From Chromera velia (taxonomy: Eukaryota > Sar > Chromeraceae): a DNA stretch of 64,000 bases. A model generated the notes under the pieces. That model saw only the letters and a program-made list of their open reading frames with translations, had not been told where the DNA came from and searched no databases. The stretch spans positions 1-64,000 of the forward strand of contig JAHBMJ010004000.1 in assembly GCA_018398765.1 (NCBI GenBank), read 5' to 3'. The position numbers and the translations under genes are program-made. Below are positions 32,531 to 42,781 of the stretch, in pieces. The first letter of the stretch is position 1. Each line of letters starts with the position of its first letter.

Positions 32531-32623
32531 TGTGTGTGTGTATGTGTGTGCAGGCTTTCCACACCTCCGGTCTGCTACCAGATGAGCAGGACCCTGCCGG
32601 AGGCAGTTTGATTCCTCCCAGAG
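31767..32623 (+). CDS. Exon series F-G-H-I, second copy
   Basis: F3 31767-31861 (95 bases; ETFALQIMGPKDDGCPHLF), G3 about 31967-32015, H3 32245-32339 (RRRLDRSPVRGKVAKSS) and I3 32554-32623 (70 bases; AFHTSGLLPDEQDPAGGS). The order, lengths and splice sites agree with 12318-13016. H3 is nine bases longer than H1, a three-codon insertion that keeps frame. Confidence 0.55.
32411..32550. repeat. GT/GTAT microsatellite expanded at a splice acceptor
   Basis: About 140 bases of GTGTGTATGTGT directly precede the CAG of exon I3. The equivalent intron in copy 1 (12930-12946) has only about 16 bases of the same motif. The tract takes the place of the usual pyrimidine run, so the acceptor may be weak. 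Confidence 0.9.
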
Positions 32624-32805
32624 GTACGTCTGTCTTCCTTCGTTTTTTTGTGTGTCAGGGTAGTCTGCTCACTTGTGTTGCACCGCCTGATGACCTTGTG
32701 TTGCTTGTCGTGCTCTGCTGGCTGACTAGGCTGTATGGTAGTCCAGTTTCAAACTTCTCCTGCCCGTAAGCACAGAGATGCTTTTTTTTTTTTATCTTCT
32801 CCCTC

Positions 32806-33492
32806 CTACTGGAGATACCGGGACTTCCCACCGGAGATACCAGGTCTTCCCACCGGAGATACCAGTTCTTCCCACCGGAGAGACCGGGTCTTCTTACCAG
32901 AGATACCAGAACTTCCCACCGGAGATACCGGGACTTCCGACCGGAGATACCGGGTCTTCCTACTCGAGATACCAGGTCTTCCCACCGGAGATACCGGGAC
33001 TTCCCACCGGAGATGCCGGATCTTCCCACCGGGTCTTCCCACTCGAGATACCAGGTCTTCCTACCGGAGAGACCGGGACTTTCCAACGGAGATACCGGGA
33101 CTTTTCACCGGAGATATCGGGACTTCTGACCAGAGATACCGGGACTTCCCACCGGAGATACTGGGTCTTCCCATGTTTTCCCATGGGAGATACCGGGACT
33201 TCCCACCAGGGGTCTTCCCACCGGAGATACCAGGTCTTCCCATGTCTTCCCACGGGAGATACCGGGACTTCCCACCGGAGATACCGGGACTTCCCACCGG
33301 AGATACCGGGACTTCCGACCAGAGATACCAGGACTTCTGACCGGAGATACCGGGACTTCCCACCAGAGATACCGGGACTTCCGACCGGAGATACCGGGAC
33401 TTCCCACCGGAGATACCGGGACTTCCCACCGGAGATACCGGGACTTCCCACCGGAGATACTGGGACTTCCCACCGGAGATACTGGGACTTGG
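32806..33492. repeat. 22-bp minisatellite array, about 30 units (copy 2)
   Basis: Same unit and intron position as 13196-13980, but with different unit variants (CCAGGTCTTCC, ACTTCCCACCGGAG), some degenerate units and a few partial-unit deletions. Long open frames on both strands are again artefacts of a stop-free unit. Confidence 0.9.
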
Positions 33493-33621
33493 GATGCTCT
33501 TTTCTTTTCCTATGATATTTTTTGCTCCTTCTCTGCTGCCTCTGCTATATTGTTTGCGGCACAGGCTGTCGGAGTGACGCTTCCTGTACGCTTGTGCATG
33601 CCCAAATCCTCTGGTGTGCAG

Positions 33622-33767
33622 GCTGGGGCCTCTCAAGCAAGGCAAGAGATCGGCTTGCCTACGTGCACAGCAGGAACCACTGCAGAGTGACGTCACTGAA
33701 GTGTTGCGGGGCTGCGAGCCGAAAAGGTGGCGAAGACAGCGCGTCCCCTTCGGCACTGATGTTGCAG
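33622..33767 (+). CDS. Exon module J in the duplicate
   Basis: It follows TGGTGTGCAG and precedes GTGGGTAGG. It begins WGLSSKARDRLAYVHSRN and then departs from the first copy through a five-base length difference, so at least one copy has shifted frame after the conserved motif. Confidence 0.5.
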
Positions 33768-34218
33768 GTGGGTAGGTCTGCCTTAATTTTTGTTCTCTCG
33801 CACTGCTTGTTTCCGTAGTGTCGGTGGGCCTATCGAAAGATTGTGTACGGGTGGGGCAACAGTCAAGCCGTGGGATATTGCGACAGCGAATTCGCGGTCT
33901 GAGTGTTGTGTGGATGGCTGCGGTGTAGGAAAGTGCAGTAGGCTTTTCCATAGCAATCACAGGGGGAAAATCAGACGGACCCACAGACTACATCTCCAGC
34001 TGCATCTCTCCACTTGCGGGATAGTGCATATTCACGTCGTCCTGGTCTGTTAGTCAACCAGTGTATGAAGACGGGTCTTCTATCTCTCTCACTTCTCCTC
34101 TGCTATTCTCTGATGCTCCTACGAATGTTCTTGGGGGCAGAGCACGCAGACCACTCACTTCTGTCTCAACATACTCTTCCTGACTGGGTGGGGCATCAGG
34201 AACGGACGCCACAGGCCT

Positions 34219-34659
34219 TCACCCACTTCCTCTGCACGGGCTCTTCTCTTTCTTTCCATCTGCCTGCGATGATGGCAACGCGGACAAACGATCTACACTT
34301 TTATTTTTCTTCCCCGAAGACGTCATCAACTTTGGTGTATTCTCTTCATTCGTCTTGCTTGATTGCTTGCAGGCCCAGGCTCTTCCCCTCATCCTTTTGC
34401 TTCTGCGAGTCTTCTTCTTCGTGACACTCTCTGTATTGGTAGAGGGCGGTGTTGTTAAAATGGAAAAGTTGGGCTTCTGCCGGGACTGCAGAGTCTCTAA
34501 GTTGCCCCCTGCAGCAATAAAGAGCTTCTCTGTAAGCTCTTTTCCTTCATTGAGAAGAGATCGACCGTTCTTGTATACTTCGAGAAAAGAGATATGCTTG
34601 AATTTCTCGAGTCTCTTAACAGCGAGAATGAACTCCCCGAAACGATCAGGCACTGACAT
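34219..34659 (-). CDS. Hypothetical protein, 146 codons
   Basis: It starts MSVPDRFGEFILAVKRLEKF and continues with a helical, evenly mixed sequence (LEVYKNGRSLLNEGKELTEK). It then becomes Lys/Arg/Ser-rich and ends KKEKSPCRGSG. The first 60 residues look like a real folded segment and the tail like a nuclear-localised disordered region. The stop lies at 34219-34221. It could be a complete small gene or the first exon of a longer one. No family recognised and no downstream partner found. Confidence 0.4.
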   Translation of the reverse strand: MSVPDRFGEFILAVKRLEKFKHISFLEVYKNGRSLLNEGKELTEKLFIAAGGNLETLQSRQKPNFSILTTPPSTNTESVTKKKTRRSKRMRGRAWACKQSSKTNEENTPKLMTSSGKKNKSVDRLSALPSSQADGKKEKSPCRGSG

Positions 34660-34679
34660 CGAAACAAACTTTTAAGGGA

Positions 34680-35149
34680 AAAGAAAGACGTGGTTCTCTA
34701 CTGATTACGGACTTCAAGATGTGGCTGCGTGCAGGCGACAAAAGTTAATCCGTAACTTTGCACTCGCACAGCAGAAGATGGACTGTTCACATGTTCAATC
34801 GATGAAACGAGAGCACGTGAACCCACTGAGGCCGGTTCAGGCTCTCACTACCACGTAGGGATGTAGGCCCTCAGCTAGTCGTAACTAGGATCAGCTCCTA
34901 CATACGGATAAAGGTTCTGTCATACATGGGTAGTTCTGCTATCTCTGTTCTGTAAGACAAACAACGGATGTCTTCATAGAGACTGCATGCTGCACAATTA
35001 ATTCCCGGCATGCATGCATGCATGCGCCCTACGCACGTTATGCGCGCGTACTTCATTTCATTCTGACACAACTGCTTGTCAGACCTTCACAACGCTACGG
35101 CTGACAACACAGCGTTTAAACCACGATTCAAATATATATATATATATAT

Positions 35150-35186
<37 letters not shown>

Positions 35187-37500
35187 TAATATAATTTAAT
35201 ATATAATACCTTTATACGATTGATATACTATGACTTTTACGACACCGCTATTTGCTGTTTTGTAAGAGCTGTAGCAGGTAATGAAGAAATATATATCAAG
35301 TAATTTAGTTTTAAAGAATGAACCTGTAGAATTCGAATATAACGTTAATTTGAAACACCGTGACCACTGTAAAAAAATGGCACTTCATTGATGCGAGTTT
35401 TTTTCTTTTTTTAAAAGAAGAAAGAAGTTCTTCTTTTGGCTCCGCCTGGCTTTTGGGTTGATGATTCATGAGCGCGCATGTCCACTACACCGACGGAGAC
35501 GCGCATCACTCTCATCTTGTGCAAATGTCACCGGCCATTTCGATTGGTGGTCTCTGCTCTTTCTCCTCCCTACATGGTTGCCTTGCGGCCAACCAGCCAG
35601 TCAAGACGCTGTGAAAGTTTCACCCCCAGATCTTCTCCTTCTTGTCCTTTTCGATCTCTCTCCCACCCTCCCCTCTCTCGGCCCTTCTCAGCAAATGCTG
35701 AATTTAAGGGATTCTCTTAATTGCTCCGACGGCTGACCTGGTGGTGTAAGCACCTGATTCTCCAGGCTTACCGTGGAGGAAGGAACTCCAATGGGCCATG
35801 CATGCCCCTCCCTCCCTGCATGAACTGCAAGGTCACTTCCTTTACTTCAATCAGAGACGAGGGGGGGAGCCCCCTGTCCTCCTCTTCTTTAAATTCTCTC
35901 TCGATCGATCGATCGGCGATTCGACCAGCAGGCACTTCACTGACTGAAGAGCCACTGATCGATTCATCGATCTATCACGCTCATGCAACTGCACTACTTC
36001 ACTATGACGACAGAAGGAAGAGTTAATTGTGCCTGACTCCTTCCTATCTTCCTTCCTCTCCGCTTTCTTCTTTCTCTTCGCCGACTCGGCACATGCATTT
36101 GCATCATGTCACTCTCACTCACGCAACTGCACTGCAACAGCAGCCGCAAAGACCAAACAAACACCTACCACGCAAACAAACACGCAAAACATCATTTGAG
36201 TGCCGATTACCAACAAGCATGAATCAAGTGCACACAAACATACATGAATTAATTGCACACAAACAAACATGAATTAATTGCACTGCAAATGATCAAAACA
36301 AACCTGAACGAACGAATACGTTGCACTGCATGCGCGACAGACCCTGCGGTCGCTTTCCCCATCCCCCCAGCGTCTTCTTTGGCTCCTCTCTCAAGGGAAG
36401 AAGCAAAACAGAACCGGGCAGACAGAGGAGGGCCGGCAATTAAAAAGAGTCCGTGAGGCGTCACCTCGACTCTCTCCAACTTGTACAGCCGCTCTGGGAC
36501 CGTCAAGGAACAGCTCTTACTCGACAATTATATGCACAGACAAACAAAGAGTTTGAAAGGAGAAGTAAGATACACATGCACGTATACTGATCAATTCCTT
36601 CATTCCCTGCATGGAGGGAGGGAGGGAGGGAGATAGAGAGACCTCAATTGATCAAATCGAATCGATGCATGAATGATGCCGATTCAATTGGAGGAAAAGA
36701 AAAGCAGGAGACATGCAGACTCCACTCCGTTTCCTCCCGTTCACTGACTTCTTTCTTTCATGCAAATTCCGCTTTGCTGTCTCTGAGTTGTTGTTATGGA
36801 GTTGTACGCACGCACGTACTTGAATGAACATCAGGGGGAGAGTCTTCCTTCCCATCGAGGCCGGGCTCATATTTTTGCCCTTCTTTGCCATGCTCTGAAA
36901 GACGGTCTATCTACGTCGAGTTTCTTTCTGTCTTCCTTCCTTCCTTCCTTCCTTCCTTCCTTCTTTCCTTGCTTCCTTCCTTCTTTCTTTTCTTTCTTTA
37001 GTCTTTAATCTTCCTTGCTTCCTTCTGTTTTCGGACTCAGACTTCTGTCTCCTCCACTTTGTTTCATGTTTTCTTTCATTTTCTGTACTTTTTTGAAAGT
37101 CAAAAGGGGAATGAAGTTCCTCATGGTGGGCTTCTTTGGACGGATGGAAGCATTACTTTTCTTTTGCGATCAATCAACAAAGTTCCTGACTCCATGAATT
37201 AATCCATTCAGTTGAGTTCATTTGCAAATTAAGTGAGAGAGACAACCTTTCTGAAAGTTTACTTCTGACTTTCTATGGATGTGGTTGTGGGGGGAACGGG
37301 TACCACTGCATGGCATGCCTGCATCTTTCTTCACTCAATTCCTCCCATCCCTCAATCGGACGTCTCCTCCATCCTGCCACCAAATGAGGAAGTCATAATA
37401 ATTCCTTGATTCCTCTCTGTTTCTCTCCTCTTGTAGTTATACACACGGACAGCGAGTGCATCATCTGGTATGTCTCGAAAGAGATGAGACGCACCAGACC
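34680..37500. other. Long stretch without a convincing gene
   Basis: It contains a TA/CA microsatellite (35130-35190), GCATGCATGC runs near 35010, an A-rich tract at 36160-36300, GGGA repeats at 36611-36631 and TTCC repeats at 36930-36990. Open frames at 35458-36026 and 36249-36527 are short, with no splice-supported partners. Confidence 0.5.
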
Positions 37501-37510
37501 CCTCTCTCGC

Positions 37511-40071
37511 TCAGTCTCCGAAAGAAGAGAGAGACGAGAAGGAGCCTCCGCCTGCTGTGCCTGTGAGGGTGCTGCCACTGCGTCCTGATGACTTGAGGGG
37601 GGGCAGCTCTGCAGGTTGGGTTTGTGCGAGGCGGCTGAGACCTTCGGTGTCACTGCTCGAGACGGGAGCAGAAGCAGCTGGAGTAGGAGGGAATGGGAAC
37701 TGCAGGGGGGAGGACTGAGTAGAGACTGTCGACTCGGCTGTGCCGAAGCGAACGGAGTCCTTTGTGTCTCTGGGTCCCTCTGCATTGACAGAGGAAGGGG
37801 GATTGTGTCTCTTCACAGTGCGGGATGAAGAGGAAAGAGAGGAGACCGCAGAAGACTGTCGGGAGTCTCTGGAGAAGACACCCCCATGACTAGGTTGTTG
37901 GAGACCCTTCGGATACATGTCTTCCTCCTCCTCCTCCTGTCTGTATACAAACTCGTCAGGCTGAATTTCAACTTCAAATTCTGCTGAGGGCCTGTCCGCA
38001 GGGACGGGCCAGGGCACAGAGACCTGTTTCTTCTTCTTTTGCCGTCTGCTGCTTTCTCTGTCTCCCTTCCCTTTCTGACGTCTCCTCCCGGAGATCTCCT
38101 TCGGAGGGGGAGGAGGCGGGGGAACGCACGCGGCCTCAGCATCTGTTACCGTCCCGCCTTCCTTGCACTCCCTGCAGCAAGAAGAAAAAAGAATTGAATA
38201 GCCTTCCTGCGGACTCCGCCCTAGCTGCCTGTCCTGACTATCCGTCCAAGATCGATCGAGAAGGCTTACAATGACAGAAGCTCACACCGTTTCTTTGAAA
38301 GTGTTCAATCCTATCATTCTATGGCAAAACCGCATACCGAAATAGACAGCTCCCAGAAACACAAAGAGAGGAGGAACAGAGTGACCGACTGACACCAAAA
38401 CACCCTCTCTCTCAATCAGAAACGTAGCACATGTACCCCACGAACGATCACTCCTCCCTCCACAGGCAGACAGAGACAGACAGACAGACAGAGTATAACA
38501 TGTTTTTCCCTTCTTTCTTTCCTGATTTTGACACACCCACACATGCATTCATAACCCCAGGCGGCCAGAGACACACACAGAGACCGACGCACCTGCAAAG
38601 TCCAGGAACGGCAGCATCGATTGCAGTCGCAGCTGCAAGTCCGGTCACCCCGACCGTCAGCGCCGCCACGAAGAACGCGGGGTTCACAATGCCAAGCCCT
38701 CCCAACACCTGCAGAGTCAGTCAGTCAGTCAGTCAGGCCTGCAGTTCATCCCATGACTCAGGTGCGAAACGATCCGAAGCCAGACTCAGAGAGAGACGAG
38801 AGACAGAGAGGCTAACGTAAACAGACAAACCGACGAAGGGCATACACGAGTTCTTTTGTCTCCTCGCCCTTTTCTGCGGAAAGAAAAAACAAACGGATTT
38901 GCAGAAAAGGCACAGATTCCACACCATGGGCAGCTGGTGACGAAAAGAGGTGCCGAGGGGCGAAAAAAAGAGTGAGCGGAAGACTGAAAGAACACAGGCA
39001 CGGGCAACCAGCAGGCACACAGGCACCGGCAACCAGCAAGCGCAAAGGCACCGGCAACCAGCGAGCGCACAGGAACCGGCAGCAAGCAAGCGCACAGGCA
39101 CGGGCAGCAAGCAAGCGCACAATCATGGGCAGCAAGCAAGCGCACAGTCATGGGCAGCCAGCAAGCCCACTGGCACGTACGGGCAGCTAAATTCCTTCTA
39201 CACCAGTCAAACAAACCCATGCGGCAGCCAACCGGCTTTTCCGTGCACTGACTGACTGACCATGCAGGTCGTCCCCACTACCGCTGTCACGCCTCCCTTT
39301 GCCACCAGATGTGGATCTGCGGACGCCCTCCTGGGTCTCTTCTCGTGCTGTCCAGCTCTAGAGTTTTCTTCCGAGTTCTCCGCAGAAACCTCAGTTCCCT
39401 CTGCCGTCTGTGAAGAAGGCTCACTCCCGGAGGACTGGGATTGTCTGGATCCGCACGCAAGACCCTCATGCAGCTGTACAAATCCCTGGACTGTCCCCAC
39501 GCAGCCAGCCAAGGCACTCACCTGCAGACAAAGAAAAACCAAAAGTCATAAATCAAAATTCATCAAGAAAGGGAGTTCTTTCCCTTGTGTCACACTGACA
39601 TACTGAGCCTCTTCCCTCTCTCCCCTTCTGACTGACACAAGCCCGACTGACCGGACCGAGCGCGACCGAAAGGCCGATTGCGGCAGGTGCCAAGGACCCC
39701 GCCACATTCGCACATGTGCCTGCCGCCCTGATGCTGTCACTCACTACCCGGACATCGGGGCTCCTGGCTGTCTGGAGGACCTTCTCGATGCCCGGCCTTG
39801 GGGAGGGTCTGGGGGATGTGCGGGCTGGCTCTTCTCTGGGCTGTGGTTCTGTGGAAGGTGCACTGCTTTCTGACCCTGCCTCTTGAGAGGCGGATCCTCC
39901 AGACTTCTCCCAAATGAACCTGCAATGAGGAAGGACAGAAGAGTATATATCACACAAGTGATCACCCTCTGGGTAAGAAGTTTATGTGGAAGAGGCGTTG
40001 ACCCAAAGGACGACAACAGCTCACCTCTTGTCCTCATAGGGCTTCTTGCAGAGGGTGCACTGGAAGCGCAT
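37511..40071 (-). CDS. Five-exon gene: CxxC-bearing protein with Gly/Ala-rich hydrophobic helices
   Basis: Exons (minus): 40071-40025, 39919-39652, 39521-39261, 38708-38593, 38171-37511. All have GT–AG ends and all phases agree, giving about 450 residues. It starts MRFQCTLCKKPYEDKRFIWE, with a C-x2-C. A second C-x2-C (GLCRECKEG) near residue 230 could complete a zinc site. Between them are Gly/Ala-rich hydrophobic stretches (NVAGSLAPAAIGLSVALGPV; PAFFVAALTVGVTGLAAATA) suggesting two or more membrane helices. The C terminus is disordered: polyproline, a Lys/Arg cluster (RRQKKKKQ), a five-Glu run and Ser-rich. Function unknown. The start ATG is chosen because it opens the CxxC exon and lies just before the GC-rich intergenic region. 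Confidence 0.7.
38985..39180. repeat. 25-bp tandem repeat in the third intron of the five-exon gene
   Basis: About eight units of GGGCAGCAAGCAAGCGCACA with five variable bases. They lie wholly inside the intron between exons 39521-39261 and 38708-38593. Both strands are open across it, with no coding support. Confidence 0.8.
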
Positions 40072-40773
40072 GTTGGCCGAAAGGGCGTCCTGTGGGTCGT
40101 ATTAAATCGACCTTGAAAGTGCCTCAGTCGATCGAAGGCCTGGGCGGAGACTGGAGCGATTTGAAGGGGGTCAAAACGCGACCGCGAAACCTTGTGTGTC
40201 CGAGCGCTGTGCAGTTGTTCCTAAGAGCTCCTCACTTGGAATTGTACATTTCTGGCGAAGTGCGATCATCGTGAACTTCTCTGAAGACGTCTTTCATCTA
40301 CCCTCATGCAGCCCTTTGCTCTTTCCGAATAGAGGGCCATGCGGCGCGGCAGCGCGCGGCGCCGCGCACGAACAACGAAGCGCATACATATGGCCCGGCG
40401 CCGGCCGGCCTTGGGCCCTTTGTGTGGCGCGCCACCGCGCTCCTCTTCGCAGGAGAATGAGGGCCGAGGGGGTGGAAGAAGTTCGCCGTATTGAGTCACC
40501 TGTCTGAGAATACATCAGCTGCAGAATTGCAAACCGTACGCAGAAGCACTGTGGTCGGAGGATCTGAGAAAAAAGAGGCAGTACTTTTCCAGGCATTGCA
40601 CATCGTTTTTGTCGGGTTCAGGTTTTCTGGGAGACGCTATTTCACTTTGTGAACCTCGCAGCTGGACATTTGGCTGGATTCTGTGAGGTTCGCGTCGTGC
40701 CCCTTATTTTCGTCGGAAGTGAAGCTCCTGTAGCCTTCGTTCCTCTCTTCTTTCTTCTCGTCTCCTGGCGAAG
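40072..40773. promoter_or_regulatory. Probable shared (bidirectional) promoter region
   Basis: The minus-strand five-exon gene and the plus-strand 171-residue gene start head to head 702 bases apart. The middle (40335-40450) is strongly GC/CpG-rich (GCGGCGCGGCAGCGCGCGGC, GGCGCGCC), unlike the surroundings. No TATA-like element is evident. Promoter function is inferred from position only. Confidence 0.4.
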
Positions 40774-41289
40774 ATGCTGCACCAAGCATTTTTCCGTGCA
40801 GTTGAGAGACGCGCTGGTGCGTCTGTCAGTCAGGGCTTCTCCACGTTTGCTCGTCCAACAAGACAGTTCCAAAGAATTGAGTCGGGGTTTGACACGTCTT
40901 CCCAGATGCAGAGGCTTGCGCTACGGGGCCGTCCCAGTGCAAGTGAAGAGAGGGTGAGAAGGGCCTTCGACAAGGCGGTGGGTGCGTATCCGGTCCTGTT
41001 GGCGTCGCCCCTCTTTTTCAAAGAGTGGAACGAACCAACCACATACTCCGAATTCTTCTATGTGTTCGGTAACCTATACCAAGGTTTCATTGACTCCATT
41101 GGGCACACAGAACTGGGTGATCACATCATGGTGGCCCTGATTGCGTTCATTCTCCTGGGCACGTACATGCGCGTCTCGGGGCTGGAGACGGTGGCTGCAA
41201 TGTACTACAAACACACCTTCGGGGCCTCTTGGAAGGTGGGGCACCACCTCAGAGGACACGCATTCAAAAACCCCCTGAAAAAGGTCTAG
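40774..41289 (+). CDS. Small intronless gene, probable mitochondrial membrane protein
   Basis: 171 residues. The N terminus MLHQAFFRAVERRAGASVSQ with further Arg/Ser and few acidic residues is typical of a mitochondrial presequence. A conserved-looking core follows (YPVLLASPLFFKEWNEPTTY, SEFFYVFGNLYQGFID). Then comes one membrane helix (HIMVALIAFILLGTYM) and a basic C-terminal tail ending HAFKNPLKKV. Size and layout resemble accessory subunits of respiratory complexes or ATP synthase, but I do not recognise the family. Start and stop are clear and no intron is needed. Confidence 0.75.
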   Translation: MLHQAFFRAVERRAGASVSQGFSTFARPTRQFQRIESGFDTSSQMQRLALRGRPSASEERVRRAFDKAVGAYPVLLASPLFFKEWNEPTTYSEFFYVFGNLYQGFIDSIGHTELGDHIMVALIAFILLGTYMRVSGLETVAAMYYKHTFGASWKVGHHLRGHAFKNPLKKV

Positions 41290-42650
41290 ACGTCTGCCCC
41301 TTCTGTCACTCGCACATGCCCCCTCCCGCGGCACGTTTGTTTGGAAACAGAAAAGGATGTAATGGAAGGAAGGTGTTTCCCCCTTGTTGTGTTTTGTGTC
41401 TCTTGACACAAGCCCCTCTGATCGAGGAAACTCTGTCCATGCATCGGAGACGTACACGGAGTCTGCAGGGGATCATCACGAGCGGGGGGGGGAGCGTACA
41501 GCCGGCAGGAAGGCAGGAAGGACCTGCCAGAGGAAGGGACAGACAGACGATTGATGGTGAGGGAAGGGATTCCGACGCAGGTGCGTTGGGTTGCAGTCGA
41601 TGATCAAAATCTCCGTTGATGCCCATTGTGTTGATATGTACTCCTGTCAGAGTATTTCTGGTGCATCTCCAAAATGAACAAAACGTTAAAACCTGAATCC
41701 CATGCGTATACTTGGAGGTGCTTGGAAAGCGAAGATCCTATCTGAGTTCTCCTTTTTTCTCTGTTGTGTACAGTCTGTCAAGCAGAAGTCCGCTCTTCTT
41801 CTTTTGCCGCTCTTTCTGTCTCTGTGTGGGTCTTTTGCTTCCTTCTGTTCTTCTGTCAGACTGTCTGTGTTTCTGCTTGTGATGCTTGCCTTGCTGCGGA
41901 CGGCAACCCTGCACCAAACAGAGAGAGACTGTGTCTCCTTTCATCCACTTTTTGTGCACTTTGCATTCCGCTGACATGACTTTGATCTCACGCGCTTGTG
42001 CGGCTTTGCCAGTCTTTTCCCATCCAGATGTGCCCCCGTTTCCCCCTCTCTAGCTGTGTTTTTCTCTAGGTAGGTTTTTCTGCCTGCCTGCTCTGTGTAT
42101 CGATCGATCGATCGATAGGTCAAGTGTGTCTTTCAGGCCTCCTGCCCACACTCTCTGGGGGCGGTTGGGTTGCGTCTTCTGCCCTATCTGCCTTTGGATG
42201 TTCTGTACTCGAAAAGAAGGAAAGCAACCAAAGAGAAAAAGGAACAAAAAGAATGGTCCGTTCTATCTATGTTGTTGCCTGTTCTGTTTTTCTCTTTTGC
42301 TTTATCTTTTCTGCATGTCTGTTTGTTTCTCTTGCTGTCTGGTTGCTCTTCTCTCGATTGTTCTTTTCTTTTGATGGGTCGTTTCTTTCTTTTTTTCTGC
42401 ATGTTTGGCTGTACGTCTGAAGAGACAAAGTTAAATCCGTGAAAACAGAAGAAAAACAGTTTGTCTGTGTGTTTAGCACTGTTTGCTCCTAGGTTTGCTC
42501 AGATTGTGCAACTATGATCTATCTAAGACCAATGCTGTTTGCTTTCTCTGTCCGTCTTTCTGCCTGTCTGACGATTTCTCCTTTCCTAGAGCCTCTCTGT
42601 CCGTCGGGTTGCCTAGCGGGTTGCCCATGTGTATTCTTCATCATCATCCG
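41290..42650. other. Intergenic stretch
   Basis: Pyrimidine-biased plus strand with TCGATCGATCGATCG at about 42100. No supported gene. The first few hundred bases would include the 3' UTR of the preceding gene. Confidence 0.5.
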
Positions 42651-42781
42651 TCATCGTCACTAGGCGACGCACAGTGGTAAAAAAAAAAAAAAATAGACCT
42701 TTCCAGATTTTTTTTTTTCTTTTTTTCTACAAAGGATTTCCTAGAGCACCTGTAGGAGCACCTAGAGGAGCACCTTTTAGA

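Larger units (their letters stand above)
30465..33955 (+). repeat. Segmental duplicate of the exon-module block (of about 9.97-14.42 kb)
   Basis: From GTATGACCGATTAAGTGCG onward, exon and intron sequence match 9975-14420 in the same order and strand. There is only one D/E unit where the first copy has two. One intron carries an expanded GT tract. The 22-bp array is present in the same intron. The left edge abuts the broken minus-strand gene. The right edge is near 33955, where similarity to 14420 stops. The level of difference (a few per cent in exons by eye) suggests an old but not ancient duplication, or ongoing gene conversion. Confidence 0.85.

Noticed and set aside
32355-32611. Val/Cys and Thr/His repeat frames
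   Set aside because: Translations of a GT microsatellite.
35720-35800. tRNA-like stretch (GGTGGTGTAAGC...GATTC)
   Set aside because: No cloverleaf could be drawn and the T-loop consensus is missing.
38733-39220. Cys/Leu-rich minus-strand frames at the 25-bp repeat
   Set aside because: They lie inside an intron whose flanking exons have strong sites and matching phase, and are a product of the repeat.
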